A DNA stretch of 64,000 bases from Actinomycetota bacterium (GTDB lineage: Bacteria; Actinomycetota; Actinomycetes; Actinomycetales; Dermatophilaceae): NCBI GenBank assembly GCA_020161815.1, contig JAIUOP010000009.1, forward strand, positions 43,342-107,341. The letters are read 5' to 3'. Shown here piece by piece: positions 44,040 to 52,199 of the stretch (the stretch's first letter is position 1; each line of letters begins with the position of its first letter). Both the position numbers and the translations under genes were made by a program. Under the pieces are notes generated by a model. It had not been told where the DNA came from and ran no database searches. It was given only the letters and a program-made list of their open reading frames with translations.

Positions 44040-44777
44040 TCAGTGCTCGTGAACGGTGACGTCGAAGGCGTACTGGTCATGGCGGTAGCAGTGGTCGCCG
44101 TACTCCACGGCAGCGCCGTCGCCGTCATAGGCCCGTCGGCTCATGGTCAGCAGCGGGTCACCATTGGCCAGGCCGAGGAGCTTGCGTTCCTTCGCCGTCG
44201 GTCGGCGTGCACCGATCGTCTGGTGCGCCACCGCCGGACGGGCGCCGCGGGTGCGCAACGCGGCATACAGCGAGCCCGAGCGCACCTCGTCGTGGGTGAG
44301 GTCGGCAAACCGTGGGGGGATCCAGTTGTGCATCAGGGCCGTCGGCACGCCCCCTGCGCGGCGGAGTCGCTCGATGAAGAGCAGAGGGGTGTCCGCGGGC
44401 AGGCCAAGGGCCTCGGCGGCGGTCGCGTCGACGGAGTCCGGGACGAAGGCGAGCACCTCGGTCGTCGGCTTCTGGCCGCGACGCTCCATGTCGTCGTAGA
44501 GGCTGGTGAGCTCGTCGCGGCGGTGGATCACCTGGCTGGCCACCGTCGTCCCCACGCCCCGACGACGCACGAGGAGGCCGCGGCTGACCAGCTCGGCGAT
44601 GGCCCGCCGCACCGTCGGTCGCGAGAGGTCGAGGCGGTCGGCCAGGGCCAACTCGTTCTCGAAGGCGTCGCCGGGCTTGAGCTGACCGCTCTCGATCGCC
44701 GCCGTCAACTGCTCGTAGAGCTGGTGGTAGAGCGGGACCGGGCTCGCGCGGTCGATGACGACAGGGATCTGCTGCAC
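44040..44777 (-). CDS. GntR family regulator, HutC subfamily
   Basis: This 245-residue regulator has an N-terminal winged helix (PVPLYHQLYEQLTAAIESGQ, then LADRLDLSRPTVRRAIAELV) and a C-terminal UTRA ligand domain (PLLFIERLRRAGGVPTALMH, EYGDHCYRHDQYAFDV). HutC proteins bind short inverted repeats of the TGT...ACA type, and seven such motifs lie at the promoters around it. It is divergent from iolC and is the best candidate for the regulator of the whole inositol region. The ligand is probably a pathway intermediate. Confidence 0.9.
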   Translation of the reverse strand: MQQIPVVIDRASPVPLYHQLYEQLTAAIESGQLKPGDAFENELALADRLDLSRPTVRRAIAELVSRGLLVRRRGVGTTVASQVIHRRDELTSLYDDMERRGQKPTTEVLAFVPDSVDATAAEALGLPADTPLLFIERLRRAGGVPTALMHNWIPPRFADLTHDEVRSGSLYAALRTRGARPAVAHQTIGARRPTAKERKLLGLANGDPLLTMSRRAYDGDGAAVEYGDHCYRHDQYAFDVTVHEH

Positions 44778-44820
44778 AAAGTCACTGTATGTCCTGCACT
44801 ACGAACAAACCAGACAAAAT

Positions 44821-44834
44821 AATGTTCTAACAAA
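44821..44834. promoter_or_regulatory. Putative GntR site 6 (AATGTTCTAACAAA) over the iolC -35
   Basis: The site covers a -35-like TTCTAA (44825-44830), which is 17 bases from a -10-like TATGCT (44848-44853). Binding here would block iolC transcription. Confidence 0.6.
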
Positions 44835-44886
44835 TAGGATTGATCGGTATGCTGGCGTGCACCACCGATGAAGGAGGCCGGTCCCG

Positions 44887-45840
44887 ATGACGCCGAAGTT
44901 CTTCGACGTGCTCGCCATCGGCCGGGTCGGGGTGGACCTCTACCCGATGCAGACCGGCGTCGGCCTGGAGGACGTCGACACCTTCGGCAAGTTCCTCGGC
45001 GGCAGCGCCGGCAATGTCGCGGTCGCGGCGGCGCGCTACGGCCAGAGCACGGCCTTGATCTCCCGGACCGGGGACGACCCCTTCGGCGCCTTCGTGCGTC
45101 GACGCCTCGCCGAGCTGGGGGTCGACACCGAGTTCGTGCGCGCGGACCCGGACCTGCCGACCCCGGTCACCTTCTGCGAGCTCTATCCCCCGGACGACTT
45201 CCCGCTCTATTTCTACCGCTACCCCACGGCTCCCGACCTGCGCCTGGCACCCGGCGAGGTGCCGCCGGTGGCCGTCGCGCAGTCCCGCCTGTTCTGGGCC
45301 ACGCTCACCGGCCTCTCCGCCGAGCCGAGCCGCACCGCGCATGCGACCGCCTGGGAGATCCGGGGCCGCACCCGCCACTGCGTCATCGACCTGGACTACC
45401 GGCCGATGTTCTGGCTCACCGAGGCCGACGCCACCCGGGCGGCCGAGTCGGCGCTCGCGGCGAGCACGGTGGCCATCGGCAACAAGGAGGAGTGCCGGGT
45501 GGCGGTCGGCGAGACCGACCCCGACCGGGCGGCCGCTGCACTGCTCGAGCGCGGCGTCGAGCTCGCCATCGTCAAGCAGGGCCCGCGCGGCGTCCTCGCG
45601 GTCACCGCCGACGAGCGCGTCGAGGTCGCACCCACCCCGATGGAGGTGGTCAATGGCCTCGGCGCCGGAGATGCCTTCGGTGGCGCCGTCTGCCACGGGC
45701 TGCTCTCGGGGTGGTCATTGCCGGAAGTCCTGCGCTTCGCCAGCGCCGCCGGAGCCCTCGTGGCGGGCCGCCTCGAGTGCGCGAGCGCCATGCCGGACGA
45801 GGCCGCCGTGCGTGCCCTCATGCGGGGGGCGGCGTCATGA
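44887..45840 (+). CDS. iolC: 5-dehydro-2-deoxygluconokinase
   Basis: This 317-residue PfkB kinase phosphorylates 2-deoxy-5-keto-gluconate. It begins FFDVLAIGRVGVDLYPMQTG and has GKFLGGSAGNVAVAAARYG at the substrate site, DLDYRPMFW, and the ATP/anion-hole motif NGLGAGDAFGGAVCHGLL with its catalytic Asp. AAGGAGG precedes the ATG. It is first of a kinase-aldolase-isomerase run with ATGA overlaps. Confidence 0.95.
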   Translation: MTPKFFDVLAIGRVGVDLYPMQTGVGLEDVDTFGKFLGGSAGNVAVAAARYGQSTALISRTGDDPFGAFVRRRLAELGVDTEFVRADPDLPTPVTFCELYPPDDFPLYFYRYPTAPDLRLAPGEVPPVAVAQSRLFWATLTGLSAEPSRTAHATAWEIRGRTRHCVIDLDYRPMFWLTEADATRAAESALAASTVAIGNKEECRVAVGETDPDRAAAALLERGVELAIVKQGPRGVLAVTADERVEVAPTPMEVVNGLGAGDAFGGAVCHGLLSGWSLPEVLRFASAAGALVAGRLECASAMPDEAAVRALMRGAAS

Positions 45841-46715
45841 TCGACGCGGCTGCCCTGACTCGGGCCCGGATCGAGGACCCGGGCTCCATCGCCCGTGCCT
45901 GGCGCGCCCGCCGCCCGGGTGACTGGCCCGAAGACGGCCGACACCTCTTCGTCGCTGCGGACCACCCGGCTCGTGGGGCGCTCAGTGTCCGTGGCCGACC
46001 GGTCCTGGCCTCTCGCACCGACCTCTTGGACCGGCTCGTCGCCGCCCTGGCTCGACCGGGAGTCGACGGTGTCCTCGCCACCCCGGACATCCTCGAGGAC
46101 CTGCTCCTCCTCGGCGCGCTCGAGGGCAAGCTCGTCATCGGCTCGATGAACCGCGGCGGCCTGCAGGGCGCGAGCTTCGAGCTCGACGACCGCTTCACCG
46201 CCTTCGACGCGTCCAGCATCGCCACGCACGGCCTCGACGGCGGCAAGATGCTCACTCGGGTCGACCTCGCGGATGCGGGCAGTGTCGCCACCCTGGAGGC
46301 GAGTGGTCGGGCCGTGACCGCACTCGCTGCTGCCGGCAAGCTGGCCATGGTCGAGCCCTTCCTCACCACGCGCCGCGCCGCCGACCGCGTCGAGAACCTC
46401 CTCGACCCCGACTCGGTCATCACCTCGATCGCCATCGCCTCCGGGCTGGGGGCGACCAGTGCCCACACGTGGCTCAAGATCCCGGTCGTCACGGAGATGG
46501 AGCGCGTTCTCGACGCCACCACGCTCCCCACCCTCCTCCTCGGAGGTGACCCCACCGGCCACCCCGATGACACGTATGCCGCGTGGGCAGCCGCGCTGGC
46601 CCTGCCCCCTGCCGCTGGGCTCGTCGTCGGGCGAGCGCTGCTCCACCCCCACGACGACGACGTCGCCGCTGCCGTTGACATCGCCGTCTCCCTCGTCCAC
46701 GGAGGTCGTTCATGA
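45837..46715 (+). CDS. Cgl0159-type (beta/alpha)8 aldolase-like protein
   Basis: This 292-residue barrel has HLFVAADHPARGALSVRGRP, VIGSMNRGGLQGASFELDDR, ILxRVDL-like LTRVDLADAGS and THTWLKIPVV-like sequence with a candidate Schiff-base Lys. Homologues, first seen as Cgl0159 in the Corynebacterium inositol cluster, resemble deoxyribose-phosphate aldolase. They are thought to replace IolJ in splitting the phosphorylated deoxyketogluconate to dihydroxyacetone phosphate and malonic semialdehyde. It lies between iolC and iolB and overlaps both, which fits that role. Confidence 0.85.
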   Translation: MIDAAALTRARIEDPGSIARAWRARRPGDWPEDGRHLFVAADHPARGALSVRGRPVLASRTDLLDRLVAALARPGVDGVLATPDILEDLLLLGALEGKLVIGSMNRGGLQGASFELDDRFTAFDASSIATHGLDGGKMLTRVDLADAGSVATLEASGRAVTALAAAGKLAMVEPFLTTRRAADRVENLLDPDSVITSIAIASGLGATSAHTWLKIPVVTEMERVLDATTLPTLLLGGDPTGHPDDTYAAWAAALALPPAAGLVVGRALLHPHDDDVAAAVDIAVSLVHGGRS

Positions 46716-47620
46716 GCACCGGTGCCGACAACCACCACTGGGTCCGACTCGCCGGGTCCGCTGCTGCCGATGGCTGGGAGGTCGCCCTCACCGACGGGAT
46801 CGAGGGGTGGGTCCACACCGGCCTACTTGTCGGCACGCTCACCCCTGGTGAGTCCCGAGTCGTTGAACTGGGCTCTCGTGAGGGCATCGTCGTGCCCCTC
46901 TCCGGTGGCGACGTCTCGCTGCACTGCCTCCGTGACCGCGTCGAGGGGTCTGCGACCCTCGCCGGCCGGGAGTCCGTGTGGGCTGGGGCGGCGGACACGG
47001 CATACGTCCCGACGGGCAGCACCCTCACCCTGACCGGCGCCGGAGACGGGCCGGTGCGGGTGGCGATCTGCCTGGCCACCGACGAGACGGGCACGCAGCC
47101 GCCGCCCTTCCGCCACCTGCGGGCCGCCGATGTGCCGGTCGAGCTGCGCGGGGCCGGGATCGCGTCACGGCAGGTGCGCAACTTCGGCGTGCCCGGCGTG
47201 CTCGACGCGAACCGGATGATCGCCTGCGAGGTCCTCACCCCTGCCGGCAACTGGAGCTCGTGGCCGCCCCACAAGCACGACACCGAGCGCCCGGGCGTGG
47301 AGTCCGAGCTCGAGGAGATCTACTACTTCCAGACCCGCTCGACCGACCCGCGCGGCACCGACGCGATCGGCTACCAGCGGGTGTACTCCGCGGGCGAGCG
47401 CCCGATCGACGTGCTCGCCGAGGTGCGCACCGACGACGTGGTGCTCGTGCCGCACGGCTGGCACGGGCCGGCGGTTGCCGCCCCTGACGCGGACCTCTAC
47501 TACCTCAACGTGATGGCCGGACCGGGCCCCGAGCGGGCGTGGCTCATCTGCGACGACCCCGCGCACGCGTGGGTCCGCGACACCTGGCCCGACCAGCCGA
47601 TCGACCCTCGTCTCACCTGA
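46712..47620 (+). CDS. iolB: 5-deoxy-glucuronate isomerase
   Basis: This 302-residue bicupin enzyme turns 5-deoxyglucuronate into 2-deoxy-5-keto-gluconate. The N-terminal cupin has SVWAGAADTAYVPTGSTLTL. The C-terminal cupin has WSSWPPHKHDTERPG and EEIYYFQTRSTDPRGTDAIG with the metal-binding His and Glu, then VLVPHGWHGPAVAAPDADLY. It overlaps the aldolase gene by four bases. Confidence 0.95.
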   Translation: MSTGADNHHWVRLAGSAAADGWEVALTDGIEGWVHTGLLVGTLTPGESRVVELGSREGIVVPLSGGDVSLHCLRDRVEGSATLAGRESVWAGAADTAYVPTGSTLTLTGAGDGPVRVAICLATDETGTQPPPFRHLRAADVPVELRGAGIASRQVRNFGVPGVLDANRMIACEVLTPAGNWSSWPPHKHDTERPGVESELEEIYYFQTRSTDPRGTDAIGYQRVYSAGERPIDVLAEVRTDDVVLVPHGWHGPAVAAPDADLYYLNVMAGPGPERAWLICDDPAHAWVRDTWPDQPIDPRLT

Positions 47621-47666
47621 TCCCAACCATTCGACCGCAGCACCACGACCACACCCAGGAGCACCC

Positions 47667-48671
47667 ATGAAGATCGGCCTCGCCGGCACCGGCCGGATCG
47701 GCGCCTTCCACGCCCGCACCCTCACAGGGCTCGACGCCGTCGACGAGCTCGTGCTCTTCGACGTCGTACCGGAGTCCGCTGCGAAGGTCGCCGATGCGCT
47801 CGGCGCCTCGGTCGCGCACAGCGTGGAGGAGCTGCTCGGCTCCGGGATCGACGGCTTCGTCATCACCACCGGCACCCACACCCATGCCGACCTGCTCAAG
47901 GCCGGCCTTGCCGCCGGCGTGCCGACCTTCTGCGAGAAGCCGGTCTCCGGCGACCTCGAGGGCTCGATCGAGCTGGCCCGCCTGGTCGCGGCCTCGGACG
48001 TGCCCGTCCACATCGGCTTCCAGCGCCGCTTCGACCGCGGCTACCGGCGGCTGCGCGAGGCCGTCCAGGGGGGCGAGCTCGGGTTCGTCCACTCCATCCG
48101 CGCCGCCACCCACGACCAGAGCCCGCCGCACCCGTCCTACATCCCCACCTCGGGCGGCCTCTTCCGCGACTGCTCGGTCCACGACTTCGACATCCTGCGC
48201 TTCGTCACCGGTCGGGAGGTCAGGAGCGTGTATGCCGTGGGCGCCAACAAGGGGGAGAAGTTCTTCACCGAGGGTGGAGACGTCGACAGCGCAGCCGCTG
48301 TCCTCACCATGGACGACGACACCCTCGTCATCGTCTCGGCGACCCGCTACAACGGCGGGGGGCACGACATCCGCATGGAGGTCCATGGCTCGCAGGGGGC
48401 CATGGCGGTCGGCCTCGATGACTCCCTGGCCTTGCGCTCTGCCGAGCCGGGGGTCCAGTTCCCGCCCGGGCCACAGCACTGGTCGTTCATGGAGCGCTTC
48501 GAGCCGGCCTACCGCGCCGAGCTGACGGCGTTCGCCGACGTGGCACGAGGGGCCATCCCGTCACCGTGCACGGTCTCCGACGCCCTCCAGGCCTTCCGCA
48601 CCGCCGAGGCCTGCGACCGGTCGCTGAAGTCGGGCCAGCCGGTCGCGCTCGCCGACATCGCGGGAGCCTGA
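47667..48671 (+). CDS. iolG: Inositol 2-dehydrogenase (Gfo/Idh/MocA, 5)
   Basis: This 334-residue enzyme is the dehydrogenase most tightly tied to core iol genes, lying 46 bases after iolB. It has IGLAGTGRIGAFHARTLTGL, FCEKPVSGDLEGSIEL, HIGFQRRFDRGYRRLREAVQ and LFRDCSVHDFDILRFVTG, and the end SPCTVSDALQAFRTAEACDR, all as in IolG. It shares pattern and length with the paralogue at 40988. It would carry out the NAD-dependent first oxidation of myo-inositol. Confidence 0.9.
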   Translation: MKIGLAGTGRIGAFHARTLTGLDAVDELVLFDVVPESAAKVADALGASVAHSVEELLGSGIDGFVITTGTHTHADLLKAGLAAGVPTFCEKPVSGDLEGSIELARLVAASDVPVHIGFQRRFDRGYRRLREAVQGGELGFVHSIRAATHDQSPPHPSYIPTSGGLFRDCSVHDFDILRFVTGREVRSVYAVGANKGEKFFTEGGDVDSAAAVLTMDDDTLVIVSATRYNGGGHDIRMEVHGSQGAMAVGLDDSLALRSAEPGVQFPPGPQHWSFMERFEPAYRAELTAFADVARGAIPSPCTVSDALQAFRTAEACDRSLKSGQPVALADIAGA

Positions 48672-48754
48672 GCACCGCCCTGACCAGCCTCTCGACGTGG
48701 CTCGCAGGCGCGAGCCTCCGACGAGGCCTTTTGCCCGAGGCAGACACCTGATAG

Positions 48755-48768
48755 TTTGTTCTAACAAA
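48755..48768. promoter_or_regulatory. Putative GntR site 7 (TTTGTTCTAACAAA)
   Basis: Perfect 6-bp arms with a CT spacer lie 32 bases before the methylmalonate-semialdehyde dehydrogenase start. This shows that the gene has its own regulated promoter although it follows iolG in the same direction. Confidence 0.7.
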
Positions 48769-48799
48769 GTCCGCACGACCTTCGAAAGCGTGAGCGTCC

Positions 48800-50308
48800 A
48801 TGAGCCCCACCCGCATCACCCACCTGATTGCCGGCGCCCCTTGGGAGGGCACCGCCGAGCGCACCTCGCCGGTCTACAACCCGGCGACCGGCGAGCAGAC
48901 GGGCGTCCTCGACCTGGCGAGCAAGGCCCTCGTCGACGAGGTCGCGGCCTCGGCGAAGGCGGCCTGGGAGTCGGGGTGGAAGGACGCCTCGCTCACCAAA
49001 CGGACCCAGGTCCTCTTCGCCTTCCGTGAGCTCCTCAACGCCAAGAAGGAGCAGATCGGCGCGCTCATCACCGCCGAGCACGGCAAGGTGGTCTCGGACG
49101 CGATCGGTGAGGTGACGAGGGGCCTCGAGGTCGCCGAGTTCGCCTGTGGCATCCCGCACCTGCTCAAGGGTGGCTTCTCCGAGAACGTCTCGACCAAGGT
49201 CGACGTCTACTCGATCCGCCAGTCCCTCGGCGTCGTCGCGGTGATCAGCCCGTTCAACTTCCCGGCGATGGTGCCGTTGTGGTTCGTGCCGATCGCGATC
49301 GCCTGCGGCAACGCCGTCATCATCAAGCCCTCCGAGAAGGACCCGTCGGCGGTCAACGCCGTCGCCGCCCTCTGGAAGGAAGCCGGTCTGCCCGACGGTG
49401 TCCTCAACGTCGTCCACGGCGACAAGGAGGCGGTCGACGCCCTCCTCGACAGCCCGGACGTGCGCGCGATCTCCTTCGTCGGCTCGACCCCGATCGCCAA
49501 GTACGTCTACGAGCGCGGCACCGCGAACGGCAAGCGCGTCCAGGCCCTCGGTGGCGCCAAGAACCACATGCTCGTCCTGCCCGACGCCGACCTCGACCTC
49601 GCCGCCGACGCGGCCGTCAATGCCGGCTTCGGCTCCGCCGGCGAGCGCTGCATGGCGATCTCGGCCCTGGTCGCCGTCGAGCCGGTCGCCGACCCGCTCA
49701 TCGAGAAGATCAAGGACCGGATGGGCAAGCTCGTCACCGGTGACGGCACCCGCGGGGCCGACATGGGCCCGCTCGTCACCCGCGAGCACCGCGACAAGGT
49801 CGCCTCCTACCTCGACCTCGACGGGGACGGAGTCGCCGATGGCGCGGAGGTGCTCGTCGACGGCCGTGAGGGCGACTTCGACGCCGACGGCGACGGCTTC
49901 TTCCTCGCCCCCTCGCTCATCGACAAGGTGCGCCCGGGCATGCGGCAGTACGACGACGAGATCTTCGGCCCGGTGCTCTCGGTCGTGCGCGTCGGCTCCT
50001 ACGACGAGGGCCTCAAGCTCATCAACGACAGCCTCTACGGCAATGGCACCGCGATCTTCACCAACGACGGCGGCGCGGCCCGGCGCTTCCAGAACGAGGT
50101 CGAGGTCGGCATGGTCGGCATCAACGTGCCGATCCCGGTCCCGATGGCCTACTTCTCCTTCGGCGGCTGGAAGGCCTCGCTCTTCGGCGACTCCCACGCC
50201 CACGGCATGGAGGGCGTCCACTTCTTCACCCGCGGCAAGGTCGTCACCTCACGCTGGCTCGACCCCAGCCACGGCGGCCTCAACCTGGGCTTCCCCCAGA
50301 ACACCTGA
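48800..50308 (+). CDS. mmsA: CoA-acylating methylmalonate/malonate-semialdehyde dehydrogenase
   Basis: This 502-residue aldehyde dehydrogenase converts malonic semialdehyde from inositol breakdown to acetyl-CoA (iolA function). The catalytic Cys lies in GSAGERCMAISALVAVE, a context specific to MmsA/IolA. ISPFNFPAMVPLWFVPIAIA, FVGSTPIAKYVYERG and GVNVPIPVPMAYFSFGG-like INVPIPVPMAYFSFGGWKAS are also present. The length is normal. It completes a full inositol pathway in the window. Confidence 0.95.
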   Translation: MSPTRITHLIAGAPWEGTAERTSPVYNPATGEQTGVLDLASKALVDEVAASAKAAWESGWKDASLTKRTQVLFAFRELLNAKKEQIGALITAEHGKVVSDAIGEVTRGLEVAEFACGIPHLLKGGFSENVSTKVDVYSIRQSLGVVAVISPFNFPAMVPLWFVPIAIACGNAVIIKPSEKDPSAVNAVAALWKEAGLPDGVLNVVHGDKEAVDALLDSPDVRAISFVGSTPIAKYVYERGTANGKRVQALGGAKNHMLVLPDADLDLAADAAVNAGFGSAGERCMAISALVAVEPVADPLIEKIKDRMGKLVTGDGTRGADMGPLVTREHRDKVASYLDLDGDGVADGAEVLVDGREGDFDADGDGFFLAPSLIDKVRPGMRQYDDEIFGPVLSVVRVGSYDEGLKLINDSLYGNGTAIFTNDGGAARRFQNEVEVGMVGINVPIPVPMAYFSFGGWKASLFGDSHAHGMEGVHFFTRGKVVTSRWLDPSHGGLNLGFPQNT

Positions 50309-50323
50309 GCCGAGCCGTCGGTC

Positions 50324-51361
50324 GTGTTCCCCTCGAGCCTGCCGACCCCGCGCACCCCGTCGTCGATGGAGGCCCCACCCCTGCGGTGGGGCATCCTCGG
50401 CGCCGGCTGGATCGCCGACCAGTTCGTCGCGGCCCTGCGCGCCCACACCCGTCAGGTCCCGTATGCCGTGGGCTCCCGCAGCGCTGATAGTGCGTCTGCC
50501 GCGGCGGCCCGGTTCGGAGCGGAACGGGTGCACACGGGATACGAAGCCCTGGTCAGTGACCCGGGAGTCGACGTCGTCTACATCGCGACCCCGCACAACT
50601 TCCACCTGCCGCACGCGCTGCTGGCGATCGAGGCCGGCAAGCACGTCCTCATCGAGAAGCCGGTCGGGCTCGACGCCGACGAGGCGCGCGTGATCGATGC
50701 GGCGGCGCGGGCGGCCGGGGTGTTCTGCATGGAGGCGATGTGGACCCTCTTCCTGCCGAAGTTCGACGTGATCCGGCAGTTGCTCGCCGAGGGCGTGCTC
50801 GGCGAGGTGCGGACGGTCCTCGCCGACATGGGGGAGAGCTTCGACCCCAGCCACCGGATCCTCGACGAGCGCTTGGCCGGGGGGCCGCTGCTCGACCTGG
50901 GCACCTATCCGACGACCCTCGCCCACTGGGTGCTCGGCATGCCCGAGTCGGTGATGGCCTCGGGCACGCCGGCCTCGAACGGGATCAACGGCCAGCTCGG
51001 GGCGCTGCTCAGCTGGCCGCAGTCGCTCGCGGCGCTGCACTGCACGATCCTCGGGGAGTCGCCGACGACGGCCACGATCAGCGGGACGCAGGCGGTGCTC
51101 GAGCTCGACCGGCACTTCTATCGACCGGGTGGGTTCACCCTGCGCGATGGAGCCGGGCGGGTGCTGCGCTGGGAGGAGCCGGCGGTGGACCATGTCGGCC
51201 TGCACTTCGAGGCGGCCGAGGTGGCACGGCGGAGCAGTGCCGGCGAGACCGGGTCGCCGCTGCGTCCGTTCGCTGACACGATCGGGACGCTGGAGGTCAT
51301 GGACCGCATCCGCGCTTCGGCCAGAATCACCTTCGACGCGGCACTCGCGGCGCGGTGCTGA
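50324..51361 (+). CDS. Gfo/Idh/MocA oxidoreductase (6), dimeric dihydrodiol dehydrogenase type
   Basis: This protein of up to 345 residues has WGILGAGWIADQFVAALRAH, YIATPHNFHLPHALLAIEAG, HVLIEKPVGLDADEARVIDA and MEAMWTLFLPKFDVIRQLL, the marks of the dihydrodiol dehydrogenase/xylose dehydrogenase subgroup. The GTG at 50324 and the ATG at 50366 are both possible starts; the Rossmann strand begins soon after the second. It is 15 bases downstream of mmsA. The substrate is unknown and need not be an inositol. Confidence 0.8.
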   Translation: MFPSSLPTPRTPSSMEAPPLRWGILGAGWIADQFVAALRAHTRQVPYAVGSRSADSASAAAARFGAERVHTGYEALVSDPGVDVVYIATPHNFHLPHALLAIEAGKHVLIEKPVGLDADEARVIDAAARAAGVFCMEAMWTLFLPKFDVIRQLLAEGVLGEVRTVLADMGESFDPSHRILDERLAGGPLLDLGTYPTTLAHWVLGMPESVMASGTPASNGINGQLGALLSWPQSLAALHCTILGESPTTATISGTQAVLELDRHFYRPGGFTLRDGAGRVLRWEEPAVDHVGLHFEAAEVARRSSAGETGSPLRPFADTIGTLEVMDRIRASARITFDAALAARC

Positions 51362-51364
51362 CCG

Positions 51365-52153
51365 TCAGCCCGAGGCGCCCTGGACGATCTGGTCCCAGTC
51401 GAGCACCGACCCGGTGACGACTCCACTGCGCGCGGAGAGCAGGAAGACGACCATGTCGGCGATCTCGTCGACCTGGCCCAGCTTGCCCATCGGCACGCTC
51501 GCGTTCGCCTTCTCCACCCAGTCGTCGCCCGCGCCGTGGAACTGCCGCTGGATCGCGTCCTCGCCCTCGGTCTGGCTCCACCCGATGTCGAGTCCGTTGA
51601 TGCGGATCCGGTCCCAGCGATGGGCGTGGGCCGCGTTGCGAGTCAGGGTCGCCAGCCCTCCCTTGCTCGCCGAGTAGGCCGCCAGGAAGGGCTGCCCGCC
51701 GAGCTCAGAGGTGGTGATGATGTTGACGATCGTGCCCGGAGCTCCCCGCCGGAGCATGTCCGTGACGGCCGCCTGCATGGTGAAGAAGGGCCCGCGCAGG
51801 TTGACCGCGACGTGCTCGTCGAAGAGCTCCGGGGTGGTGTCGAGGAGCGTCCCGCGCGTCGTCAGCCCGGCGGCGTTGACCAGGCAGTCGATCCGCCCGA
51901 AGCGCTCGATGGTCGCCTCCACCACGCCCCGTGCGCTCGCCGGGTCGCCGACGTCGCCATGGAGGTATGCCGCGTGCGTGCCCGCCGCTTCGAGCTCGTT
52001 CACGAGCTCCTCGCCGCGGTCGGCTCGACGGCCGGTGACGATGACCGCCTCGGCCTTCTCGCGGGCGGCCGCGCGGGCAATGCCGGCTCCGAGACCGACG
52101 GTGCCACCGACGACGAGGACGACCTTGCCGGCGAGGAGATCGATGAATGCCAT
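51365..52153 (-). CDS. Short-chain dehydrogenase/reductase
   Basis: This 262-residue classical SDR has the cofactor motif VVGGTVGLGAGIARAAA, DVGD and NAAG motifs, and an active site with Ser in NIITTSELGG and YSASKGG (Tyr, Lys). The partner gene is 46 bases upstream on the same strand. VTGRRADRGE after the second strand suggests NADP preference. The substrate is unknown; it may act with the dioxygenase-like protein. Confidence 0.85.
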   Translation of the reverse strand: MAFIDLLAGKVVLVVGGTVGLGAGIARAAAREKAEAVIVTGRRADRGEELVNELEAAGTHAAYLHGDVGDPASARGVVEATIERFGRIDCLVNAAGLTTRGTLLDTTPELFDEHVAVNLRGPFFTMQAAVTDMLRRGAPGTIVNIITTSELGGQPFLAAYSASKGGLATLTRNAAHAHRWDRIRINGLDIGWSQTEGEDAIQRQFHGAGDDWVEKANASVPMGKLGQVDEIADMVVFLLSARSGVVTGSVLDWDQIVQGASG

Positions 52154-52199
52154 GTCAGAGAAGGTAGTCCGTGAGCGGTTCGTCGTCAGGGGTGCGGGT

